The translations under genes were made by a program, and so were the position numbers. The notes under the pieces were generated by a model, which was not told the DNA's origin, made no database searches, and was given only the letters and a program-made list of their open reading frames with translations. A stretch of 64,000 bases of DNA from Kaistia granuli DSM 23481 (lineage in GTDB: Bacteria; Pseudomonadota; Alphaproteobacteria; Rhizobiales; Kaistiaceae). How positions within the stretch are numbered: the stretch's first letter is position 1; each line of letters opens with the position of its first letter. Of this stretch, positions 55,472 to 63,800 are shown in pieces. The stretch lies in assembly GCF_000380505.1 (NCBI RefSeq), contig NZ_AQYH01000004.1:248001-312000 (forward strand), written 5' to 3'.

Positions 55472-56379
55472 GCGACCTTGGCGCCCTGCTGCCGGCTTTC
55501 CCGCCAGAGCAGGAACATCGACGCGCCGACGATTAGTGCCGCACCCGCCCAGAGATGGCTGGGCGGGATCCAGCCGAAGACGAGCCAGCCGGCCAGCACG
55601 TTGAGCGGCAGTTTCACATGGTCGAAGGGCTGCACATAGGCAGCGTCGGCGCGGGCATAGGCGAGCGCCAGGAAACCCTGGGCCGCGGCCGTGAGCACGC
55701 CGACGGCGACGATCGCGATCCAGGCGTCGCCGGACGGCAGGGCGATGCCGGAGGGCAGCGCCAGCAGCAGATTGACCGGCGCGAGCAGCAGCAGCAGCCA
55801 GGCGGTCACCGCCTCGGGGCTGTCCTCGGCGAGCAGCTTCTTCTGGGTCAGCGACACGCCGGCCCAGAGCACCGAGGCCGCCAGCGGATAGAGGCTCGCC
55901 GTCGTGAAGGCTTCGGAAAACGGGTCGAGGATGATCAGCCCGCCGGCGAAGCCGACGATCACGGCGAGCCAGCGCTCGATCGACACCTTCTCGCCGAGGA
56001 ACAGCCCGGCCCCGAGCGTGACGATGAAGGGCGAGGTCATGACGAGGGCGATCGCCTGGCCGATCGGCACGGCATGCGAGAGGCCGAGCACCCAGAATTG
56101 CACGCCGATGGCGGCGAGCAGGACACGAAACGCCTGCAGGCCCGGCCGGCGGGTCCGGAGCGACGGCAGGCCGCGCCGCGCCGCCCAGGGCAGGATGACG
56201 ACAAGCGCGATGGCATATTGCAGGAAGGCGGCCGTCGGTGCCGGCAGATGCAGGCGGACAGTGGCGATCTGTTCGAGAATGTTGACGCCGGCGAAAGCGA
56301 CGCCGGCCAGCACCATCCAGAGGGCGCCGGCGACCGGCGCTCCGAGAGCGGAAGGCTTGGTGAGGGTAGTCTGACTCAT
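55450..56379 (-). CDS. ribN: Riboflavin transporter of the EamA/DMT superfamily
   Basis: A 309-residue inner-membrane protein with ten helices in two EamA halves (first helix ALWMVLAGVAFAGVNILEQIA). EamA proteins export or import many metabolites. What fixes the role here is a well-formed FMN riboswitch in its leader at 56469-56614. RibN riboflavin importers of Hyphomicrobiales have exactly this arrangement. The ATG at 56379 gives MSQTTLTKPSALG. It overlaps the exonuclease gene at its 3' end. Confidence 0.87.
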   Translation of the reverse strand: MSQTTLTKPSALGAPVAGALWMVLAGVAFAGVNILEQIATVRLHLPAPTAAFLQYAIALVVILPWAARRGLPSLRTRRPGLQAFRVLLAAIGVQFWVLGLSHAVPIGQAIALVMTSPFIVTLGAGLFLGEKVSIERWLAVIVGFAGGLIILDPFSEAFTTASLYPLAASVLWAGVSLTQKKLLAEDSPEAVTAWLLLLLAPVNLLLALPSGIALPSGDAWIAIVAVGVLTAAAQGFLALAYARADAAYVQPFDHVKLPLNVLAGWLVFGWIPPSHLWAGAALIVGASMFLLWRESRQQGAKVAYSASSS

Positions 56380-56468
56380 GTTGGTTCCCATCGGGTTCGA
56401 CAACACGAAATCAGGGCATGAGCAAAAACACGCGCGCCAGCCGCAAAGGCTGGTTCGCTGGGTCTTCG

Positions 56469-56614
56469 CCGTTCTCTTCCATCCGGACTATGACCGTCGG
56501 CTTCGGAATTCAACCGAATCTGCTGACCCTTCCCGCTGGAACGGAAAGGCGCTCGCGGGCTTGAAGGAGATCCTTCTTACCGCCGGTGGGGAGTTACACC
56601 CCGCCCTGAGAACG
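56469..56614 (-). promoter_or_regulatory. FMN riboswitch (RFN element)
   Basis: Read on the minus strand, the hallmarks appear in order: AGGGCGGGGTGTAACTCCCC, ACCGGCGGTAAG, AGCCCGCGAGCGC, GGTCAGCAGATTCGGTTG, AATTCCGAAGCCGACGGTCA and TAGTCCGGATGGAAGAGAAC. This is the conserved RFN junction fold that binds FMN. It ends about 90 bases before the ribN ATG. When FMN is plentiful it should turn down ribN expression. Confidence 0.96.
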
Positions 56615-56689
56615 AGGCCCGGCCGCAGGGCCGAGCGATCCACAGTTAGGGGTTCGGGCGCGCCTCTGCAACCCTCCCTGCCGGCGGGG

Positions 56690-56719
56690 CTTTCCGACCT
56701 CGCGGCCAGAACCTAGATT
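56690..56719 (+). promoter_or_regulatory. Near-leaderless promoter of the ligase gene
   Basis: CTTTC at 56690 and TAGATT at 56714-56719 lie 24 bases apart, with the ATG 6 bases after TAGATT. The arrangement mirrors the exonuclease gene, which suggests both are read from the same class of promoter. No ribosome site precedes the ATG. Confidence 0.55.
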
Positions 56720-56725
56720 GAGGCC

Positions 56726-58525
56726 ATGCAGGATTTCGCCGCTCTCCTCGATCGCCTGATCCTGACGCCGTCGCGCAACGCCAAGCTGCGGCTGATGGCG
56801 GAGTATTTTCGTACGACCCCGGATCCCGACCGCGGCTGGGCGCTGGCGGCGCTGACCGGCTCGCTTGACGTGCCCGCCGTCAAGCCGGCCATGCTGCGGG
56901 CGCTGGTCGCCGAACGCATCGACGAGGTGCTGTTCGCCTATTCCTATGACTATGTCGGCGACCTCGCCGAGACCATCGCTCTGGTCTGGGACGAGGGCGG
57001 TGTCATTTCCAGATCGTCGGAGCCGGTACCCCTCTCTCCAACTCTCCCCCACAAGGGGGAAGAGGGCGCGCCGGCTGGTGTTCTCGACGTTTCCATAACC
57101 GAAAGCCGAAAGCCCTCCCCCCTTGTGGGGGAGGGTTGGGTGGGGGGTACCACCTCGACGCCTGACGCCTCTCTCAAGACAAACACCCCCTCGCTCTCCG
57201 CCATCGTCGAGACCCTGCTCGCCTCCTCGCGCGCCGATGGACCGCGTCGCGTCGCCGCCTTTCTCGATGCACTCGATGCCGAGGGCCGCTGGGCGCTGCT
57301 GAAACTCGTCACCGGGGGCCTGCGCATCGGCGTCTCGGCGCGGCTCGCGAAGCAGTCGCTGGCCGATTTCGGCAAGGAAAATGTCGAAGGGCTCTTGGTC
57401 AACGAGATCGAGGAGCTCTGGCACGGTCTGAAGCCGCCCTATTTGCCGCTGTTCGCCTGGCTGGAGGGGCGGGCGGAGAAGCCGATATCCTCGGCCAGGG
57501 CGCCGTTCCGGCCGGTGATGCTGGCGCAGCCGATCGAGGAGACGGACCTGCCGCGCATCGATCCCGAGATATACGCGGCGGAGTGGAAATGGGACGGTAT
57601 CCGCGTTCAGGCCGTCTCGGACCAGGGCGTCCGCCGGCTCTATACGCGCACCGGCGAGGATATCGGCGACACATTCCCGGACATGCTGGAGGCGCTCGAT
57701 TTCGACGGCGCCATCGACGGCGAATTGCTGGTCGGTCGCCGCGAGGGCGAGGCGATCCAGCCGGGCTCCTTCTCGGAGCTGCAGCAGCGCCTCAACCGCA
57801 AGACCGTTTCCGGCAAGCTGATCGCCAGCCATCCGGCCTTCATCCGCGCTTATGATTGCCTCGTCGACGGCATGGACGATGTCCGGGCGCTGCCGTTTCG
57901 CGAGCGGCGGATGCGGCTCGAGGGCCTTGTCGCCGGCTCGCTCGCCAGCCGTATCGATCTGTCGCCGCTGGTCGCCTACGAGACCACCGACGAACTGATG
58001 GAAAAGCGCAGCTTGCCGCCTGTGCCCGTCATCGAGGGACTGATGCTGAAACGCTGGGATTCGGTCTATGAGCCTGGCCGGCCGAAGGGGCCGTGGTTCA
58101 AGTGGAAGCGCGACCCCTACACGGTCGACGCGGTGCTAATGTATGCGCAGCGCGGCCACGGCAAGCGCTCGTCCTTCTATTCCGACTACACCTTCGGCGT
58201 CTGGAAGACGGGCGAGGGCGGTGACGAGCTGGTGCCGGTCGGCAAGGCCTATTTCGGCTTCACCGACGAGGAGCTGGTCGAGATCGATCGCTTCGTTCGT
58301 CGCAACACGCTGAACCGCTTCGGCCCGGTGCGCGAGGTGACGCATAGCGCCGCGACGGGTCTGGTGTTCGAGGTGGCATTCGAGGGGCTCAATCGATCGA
58401 CGCGGCATAAATCCGGCGTCGCCATGCGCTTTCCCCGCATCAGCCGGCTGCGCTGGGACAAGCCTCCGGCCGAGGCCGACCGGATCGAGACGCTGGAGGG
58501 GTTGCTTGGCCCGGACGCAGGATGA
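56726..58525 (+). CDS. ATP-dependent DNA ligase, cisplatin-damage-response type
   Basis: A 599-residue ligase of the ligase-associated repair set. The N-terminal DNA-binding part has RFDR-like FAALLDRLILTPSRNAKLRL and YDYVGDLAETIALVW. The nucleotidyltransferase lysine is Lys288 in EWKWDGIRV. Later motifs include DGELLVGR, PFRERRM, EGLMLKRWDSVYEPG and WFKWKRDP. It is about 60 residues longer than usual because residues about 95-155 come from an inserted repeat (57025-57151). All catalytic motifs follow intact in frame. Confidence 0.95.
   Translation: MQDFAALLDRLILTPSRNAKLRLMAEYFRTTPDPDRGWALAALTGSLDVPAVKPAMLRALVAERIDEVLFAYSYDYVGDLAETIALVWDEGGVISRSSEPVPLSPTLPHKGEEGAPAGVLDVSITESRKPSPLVGEGWVGGTTSTPDASLKTNTPSLSAIVETLLASSRADGPRRVAAFLDALDAEGRWALLKLVTGGLRIGVSARLAKQSLADFGKENVEGLLVNEIEELWHGLKPPYLPLFAWLEGRAEKPISSARAPFRPVMLAQPIEETDLPRIDPEIYAAEWKWDGIRVQAVSDQGVRRLYTRTGEDIGDTFPDMLEALDFDGAIDGELLVGRREGEAIQPGSFSELQQRLNRKTVSGKLIASHPAFIRAYDCLVDGMDDVRALPFRERRMRLEGLVAGSLASRIDLSPLVAYETTDELMEKRSLPPVPVIEGLMLKRWDSVYEPGRPKGPWFKWKRDPYTVDAVLMYAQRGHGKRSSFYSDYTFGVWKTGEGGDELVPVGKAYFGFTDEELVEIDRFVRRNTLNRFGPVREVTHSAATGLVFEVAFEGLNRSTRHKSGVAMRFPRISRLRWDKPPAEADRIETLEGLLGPDAG
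57025..57151. repeat. Palindromic repeat element inserted in frame in the ligase gene
   Basis: A 127-base element bounded by GGTACC at both ends, with long inverted arms: CTCCCCCACAAGGGGG on the left and CCCCCTTGTGGGGGAG on the right. It adds a Pro/Ser/Gly-rich stretch (PLSPTLPHKGEEG and SPLVGEGWVGG) to the ligase. It falls between the DNA-binding part and the adenylation domain. Open reading is kept throughout. Such stem-loop repeats that insert into genes are known in Rickettsia (RPE), but this one is of a different sequence. Confidence 0.88.
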
Positions 58526-58630
58526 AACGCCAGCGGTGATTTAGCCGGTTTTCCGGCTGCACCGATCCGCTATCATCCCACCGAATCGAACGCCGGGTCC
58601 GTGTCGGGCGCGGTGTCACAGGAGATGACG

Positions 58631-58900
58631 ATGAACGGCCTTCAACGCTTCATGGGCGGCTCGCCCGCCCAGGTCCTGCTCCGGCTGATCGTCATTTCGC
58701 TGATCGTCGGCGTCGTGCTTTCGGCGCTCGGCCTGTCGCCCTACGACATCGTCGAAAAGGCCCGGCAGCTGGTCTGGCGCGTCTGGAACATGGGCTTCGG
58801 CGCCATTGAGTGGTTCTGGCAGTATTTCCTGCTCGGCGCCGTGATCGTGATCCCGGTCTGGGTCATCATCCGCCTGCTCAATCTCGGCAAGGGCGGCTGA
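58631..58900 (+). CDS. DUF6460 small membrane protein
   Basis: An 89-residue protein with two helices: LRLIVISLIVGVVLSALGLS and WFWQYFLLGAVIVIPVWVII. The motif SALGLSPYDIVEKARQL between them matches DUF6460. AGGAG lies 6 bases before the ATG at 58631, so that start was chosen over the earlier ATG at 58625. Function unknown. It probably sits in the inner membrane. Confidence 0.85.
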   Translation: MNGLQRFMGGSPAQVLLRLIVISLIVGVVLSALGLSPYDIVEKARQLVWRVWNMGFGAIEWFWQYFLLGAVIVIPVWVIIRLLNLGKGG

Positions 58901-58916
58901 GGCAGCGCTGCCTCAG
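58897..58916. terminator. Perfect palindrome containing both stop codons
   Basis: CTGAGGCAGCGCTGCCTCAG is a perfect 20-base palindrome. It contains the TGA stop of the DUF6460 gene (58898-58900) and the TGA stop of the convergent TIGR02186 gene (58913-58915). It can act as a bidirectional terminator hairpin, though T-runs are short. Confidence 0.7.
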
Positions 58917-59689
58917 TCCTTGCGGAAGATGACGCCGGCGAGCCAGCCGGTGAAGATCGCCAGGATCACGCAGAGGACGCCGTAGAGCAGACCCTGATTG
59001 TGGGCGAGATCGAAGGTGAACTGCTCGAAGCCCATCTTGGCGATGCGGATCTCCGATTGGTCCGTCGCCAGCAGCGCGCCGTCGCGGAACAGGTAGACGG
59101 TCACGACATAGCGGCCGACCGGCACGTTGGCCGGAATGCGCATGGCGGTCTGGAAGATCTCGGTGCCGGGAAAGGTGACGCCATAGGCCTCGCTGCGGAA
59201 CAGCCCGTCCTGCTGCTTCAGCCGGACGAAAGCCTTGCGGAACTCGTCGTCGGCATTGGCCGTCTCCGCGCCGTCATCGGCCGAGACCGGGAAGACGAGG
59301 TTGTCGGCGCCGATCTGGAAGCGCTTCAGGATCTGCGGCGTCGACACTTCCGACAGTGGCCGCGACGAATTGAGGGCATAGAAGGACGGGATGTTGACGA
59401 AGGTGCGCGAGGCGCTGTTCAGCCAGATGCCGAGAAAACGGGCCTTCTGGCGTGTCACCACGGTCTCGGGCGGCCCCTTGATGGCGACGACGACATCGTA
59501 AAATTCGGCGCGCGAGACGGTCGCCGCGTCGCGCTCGATGGCGCCGAACACGGTGATGCTGGTGCCGGTGAAGTTGGAGGTGATCCGCACCTCCTCGGCC
59601 GAGAGGGCGACGATCAGCTTTTCGGCGCGGGCGGGGGACAGCCCCAGGCAGAGGGCGGCGAGCGACAGGAGAAGCGCGAGCCGTCTCAC
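58913..59689 (-). CDS. TIGR02186-family membrane protein
   Basis: A 258-residue protein with a signal peptide (LALLLSLAALCLGLSPARA) and one C-terminal membrane helix (LLYGVLCVILAIFTGWLAGVIF). The periplasmic part is mainly beta, with ITSNFTGTSITVFGAIERDA and VYLFRDGALLATDQSEI. This family almost always lies next to a TauE/SafE exporter, as here. The GTG start overlaps the tauE-like stop by 4 bases, so the two are coupled and likely form one export complex (inference). Confidence 0.88.
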   Translation of the reverse strand: MRRLALLLSLAALCLGLSPARAEKLIVALSAEEVRITSNFTGTSITVFGAIERDAATVSRAEFYDVVVAIKGPPETVVTRQKARFLGIWLNSASRTFVNIPSFYALNSSRPLSEVSTPQILKRFQIGADNLVFPVSADDGAETANADDEFRKAFVRLKQQDGLFRSEAYGVTFPGTEIFQTAMRIPANVPVGRYVVTVYLFRDGALLATDQSEIRIAKMGFEQFTFDLAHNQGLLYGVLCVILAIFTGWLAGVIFRKD

Positions 59690-60615
59690 CTTGTATCGCC
59701 CGTCAGCGTCGCCAGCGAGAACAACTCGGCCGGCGTGTGCACCAGATCGACGAAGAAGCGGGCGCCGACGGCCAGCACCAAGAGGGCCAGCATGGCGCGC
59801 AGCTGGTCGCCGCGGACAAAGGCGCCGACCCGCGTGCCGAATTGCGCGCCGATGACGCCGCCGACCATCAGGATCAGCGCCAGCACGCCGTCGACCGTGT
59901 GGTTGCTGGTCGATTGCAGCACGGTGGCGACTGCCATCGTGCCGGTCATCTGGATCAGCGACGTGCCGATGACGATGTTGGTCGGCACGCGCAGCAGATA
60001 GATCAGGGCCGGTACCAGGATGAAGCCGCCACCGATGCCGAGCAGCGAGCCGAGCGCGCCGATGCCGACGCCGATCGCGATGATCGGAATGACGCTGATG
60101 TAGAGCTTGGAGCGCTGGAAACGCACCTTGAACGGCAGGCCATGCGCCCAATTGTGCTGGCCGGGCTTGCGCAGCGGCGCCGGACGGCCGCGCCGCGCAT
60201 TGATCATGGCGCGGATCGATTCCGTCAGCATCAGCCCGCCGACGAGGCCGAGGAAGGTCACGTAGCAGATGGCGATGACCAGATCGAGCTGGCCCCAGCG
60301 GCGAAGCAGGCTGAAGATGCCGACGCCGAGCGACGAGCCGACCACTCCCGAGGCGACCAGCACGCCGGCGAGCTTCATGTCGATCATTCGCCGCCGCCAG
60401 AAGGTGATCGCCGCCGATGCCGACGAGGCGACGACCTGCGCCGTGGTGCTGGCGACCGCCACAGCGGGCGGAATGCCGGAGAAGATCAGCAGCGGGGTGA
60501 GCAGGAAGCCGCCGCCGACGCCGAACAGGCCCGAGAGAAAGCCGACGGCGCCGCCCATGCCGAAGATGATGAACATGTTCACCGGCAGTTCGGCTATGGG
60601 GAGATAGATCTGCAC
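59686..60615 (-). CDS. Sulfite exporter TauE/SafE-family protein
   Basis: A 309-residue inner-membrane protein with about eight helices and the twin TauE motifs GMGGAVGFLSGLFGVGGGFLL and GALGSLLGIGGGFILVPAL. Family members export sulfite, sulfoacetate or other organic anions. Together with the TIGR02186 protein it forms a conserved two-gene unit. A three-part inverted/direct repeat lies about 85 bases upstream. Confidence 0.9.
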   Translation of the reverse strand: MQIYLPIAELPVNMFIIFGMGGAVGFLSGLFGVGGGFLLTPLLIFSGIPPAVAVASTTAQVVASSASAAITFWRRRMIDMKLAGVLVASGVVGSSLGVGIFSLLRRWGQLDLVIAICYVTFLGLVGGLMLTESIRAMINARRGRPAPLRKPGQHNWAHGLPFKVRFQRSKLYISVIPIIAIGVGIGALGSLLGIGGGFILVPALIYLLRVPTNIVIGTSLIQMTGTMAVATVLQSTSNHTVDGVLALILMVGGVIGAQFGTRVGAFVRGDQLRAMLALLVLAVGARFFVDLVHTPAELFSLATLTGDTR

Positions 60616-60698
60616 GACGACAGAACCGCTGGCACAGGGTGACGTTGAGGCAGGCGCCGGCCGCGCCGGGGCGAAGCCAAGACGAAACGATCACAAAG

Positions 60699-60725
60699 CC
60701 TTGTCAAGACAAGGGCATGACAAGG
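60699..60725. promoter_or_regulatory. Candidate operator upstream of the TauE/SafE operon
   Basis: CCTTGTC (60699-60705) and GACAAGG (60708-60714) form an inverted repeat with a 2-base gap, and a second GACAAGG follows at 60719-60725, one helical turn on. A looser CTTGTC lies near 60752. The site is 84 bases upstream of the tauE-like start, with no gene between. It looks like a dimer-binding site with an extra half. Confidence 0.5.
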
Positions 60726-60816
60726 CCACGGATGTTGGGCCGATAAAGCCTCTTGTCCCGCCTGTGTCAACGCTTGTTCCGGCGGCAGCGGTAACGCGCC
60801 GGCCGGTCGCCCCGTC

Positions 60817-63800
60817 TCAGCCGCGCGGCGTCGCCGTCCGGGTCACGTCTCGCATGGTCATCTGCGCGCCGGAGGCCTTCCATTCCGGCTTGATGCGCGG
60901 CTCCGAATTGGCGGTGGTGTCGAGCGGCTGCGCCTTGAAGGTCTGCACGCTGGCGCGGGCCGCCGCCAGCGCGTCCGGCTTCATCGCCTTGGCTACTTCG
61001 TCGCGCCGCTTGGCGGCGTCGCGGTCGCCCTGCTGGGCGGCGAGCGCGAACCACTTGTACGACTGCACCAGATCGACGCCGACGCCGAGCCCGCGCGCAT
61101 AAAGCACGCCGAGATTGTACTGGCTGTCGGCGACCCCGAGATTGGCGGCCCGGATGAAATACTGGGCCGCCTTGCCGTAGTCCGGATCGCCCGTCGCGCC
61201 TTCGCTCATCAGCACGGCGAGATTGTGCGTGGCGCGGGCATTGCCCTGATCGCTTGCCTTCTCGTACCAGCCCTGGGCGGCGGCGAGGTCGCGCTGCACG
61301 CCGTCGCCGCGTTCATAGAGGCTGCCGGTCCGGTACTGCGCGATGGCGAGGCCGGCCTCGGCGGAACGCTGATACCATTCGGCCGCCAGGCGCGCGTCCT
61401 TCGGCTTGCCGTTGCTGCCCTCGGCGAGCCGGCGGCCCATCTCGAAGGCGGCGGCCGCGTCGCCCTTGGCGGCGGCGGTCTCGAGGTCCATGCCGGTCGT
61501 GGCGCCGGTCGCCGGGGCGCTGAAGCCGGAGGCGGGCGGCCCTTCGGGCGCGATGGCGGCGAAGCGGCTGTCGGTCGCGGCCGGCGGAGCGAAGGCAAGG
61601 GCGCCGGCGCCCTCGGCGTTCGGCGCCACCATGGCGTTCGGAGCTGGCTTCGCGGCGGGAGCGGCCGGTGCGGCGGCGGGCTTTGCCGGGATCGAGCCGG
61701 TGGCGACGGGATCGGTCGTGCCGTTGGTCGGGGCGCCCTTCGACGCCTGGCGTCCCGGCGGATCGGTCAGCTGCATCGCGCCGATGGCGAGCACGATGGC
61801 AGCGATCGCCAGCACGAGCGGCCGCTTGCGGGCGCGCAGTGCGTCGCCGATGCGGGTGAAGGTGCTCGGCTTGTCGCCATGCTTCTCGACCTCGGCCATC
61901 GCCTCGGCCGTCTCCGACTGCGCGGCCTGGGCGGCGCGGCGGGCGGCAGCGATGAAATCGGCCTTGCGGTCGCCGGGTCTGGCGGCCGGCGCGGGCGCGG
62001 ACACCGCCGGCGCGATCTGCGGCGGCACGGGCCGACCGGAGCCGGGGGCGAGCGGACGATGTTCCTCCGGCAATCCCGTGCCGAGCGAGGAAGTCGTCTC
62101 CGCAGGTGTCGGCGCGGCGGCGAAGGCGGGGGCGGCGTCGCCCCGTTCCTCGATTTCCAGCTGCGCGATGCGATGCACGACCTTGGCCAGCGTGTTGTGC
62201 ACGGCCTCGAGCGTATCGTGGGTCTGGCGGTCCGAGCGCTCGGCCGCCGTCTGCAGGGCGCGCATGTCGTCGCGCAGCGCCTGGATCAGATGGTCGTCCG
62301 GCCGGCCGGGCAGATTGCCTGCGAATTCCTGGAAGGTCGCGCGGGCGGCGTCGCGAGCCGCCTCGATCGTGTCCTGGCGGCTGTCGCCGAGCAGCGACTG
62401 CAGCCGGTCCAGATTCTCCTCGACGCGGGCGAGCGCATGGGGATCGGCGCCGGCCGAGACCTGCTCCGCCAGGGCGCCGACCTGCGCCTCCAGCTGCGCC
62501 AGCGCCTGATGGTCGTCCGGGCGCGTCGTCTCGTCGAGCCGGCGGACCAGGGCCTGCATCTGCTGCTCGATCGCGTCGAGGCGGACGGGTTCGCGCGCCG
62601 CGAAGTCCTCGCGCAGCTGGCTGATCTCCAAGCGCAGCCCGTCGAAGGCGTCGGGGGCAGCGGGGGCGCGCAGCGTCGGCAATTCGGCCAGGGCGTCGAA
62701 ACGGCCCGCCAGCGCGTCGATCCGGTCCTCCAGCCGCGACAATGCGGTTGAATCGATGCCGACCGGGCGCGGGTCGATGTCGTCGATGGTCGAGCGGATG
62801 CCGGCGATCTGCTTCTCGAGCCGGATCAGCGCCAGCGGATCGGCGCCGCGCGAGAAGCCGTCCATGTCGCGGCGGAGCGAATCGATCTCGCGCTCGATGC
62901 CGGAAAGGTCGATGGCGGGCGCCGGCCGGGCGGCGAGCGTGTCGATGGCGGCGTGCAGGCTGGCGATCTGGCGCTCGACGGCGGCGCTGACCGCGTCGGA
63001 GCGCGAGATCGACAGCGAGGCGACGGCGTTGCGGATGTCCTCGATCTCGGTTTCGACCTCGCGCGACGGCGCGCTCGCCTCGATCGAGGTGGCGAGCTGG
63101 GCGATCTCGCGGGCGAGACGATCGAAGCGATCCGGCTCGGGCACCTGGCGGACGATGTCGTCCAGCCGCTCGATGATGTGGCCATAGCCGGATTCGATGC
63201 TGGCGAGCGTCGTCTCGCGTGCCGCGAGCTCGACCGACTGACGGATTTCCGCCAGCTCGCGGCGCAGCAGCTCGACGGCGTCCGGCTCGGGCGACCGCGT
63301 CTCGGCCAGCGCCTGGATGCGGGCCGCCAGTTCGTTCTTCAGCGATTGCCCGTTCTCGTCGGTCCGGCGCGCCTCGGCGTTGATGCGACGGCCGAGAATG
63401 GCGATGTCGTCGCGCAGCGCCGCGATGGCGTCCTCGATGGCGACGGCGTCGAACTGGTTGGGCGCGCCGCTGGTCTCGCGGTCGATCGCCTGCTGGCGAT
63501 GCGAGATCTCGGCGATGGCGGCCTGCAGGCTGGCCAGCGTCTCGCCGCGGGCGTGCGACGGCGCGGCAGCCGGCGGCGCCCGGCGAACGGGCGCCGGCTG
63601 CGCAGCCTGGACGGGCGCCGGCTGAACCGGTGTGGACTTGGCGGCGGCGAGCTGGTTGGCGAGGGCGGCAAGGCGGGTCTCGATGCCACTCAGCCGTTCC
63701 GACTGGCGGTCGTCGAGCTGGCGTCCGAGCGCGTCGATGCGGCCCTCGAGGGCGGCTCGACTGGCATCCGGCTGTGGCGCGGCGGGTTTGGCGGGCTGTT

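Noticed and set aside
56384-56398. GTTC-N7-GTTC, an exact match to the alphaproteobacterial LexA box, near the repair cluster
   Set aside because: It lies between the FMN riboswitch and the ribN ATG, not before a repair gene. About two such matches are expected by chance in 64 kb counting both strands.
58913-60694. 593-residue open frame covering two minus-strand genes
   Set aside because: Only its C-terminal part is a real protein (TIGR02186). The upstream part is an out-of-frame reading of the TauE/SafE gene, which is clearly coding in another frame.
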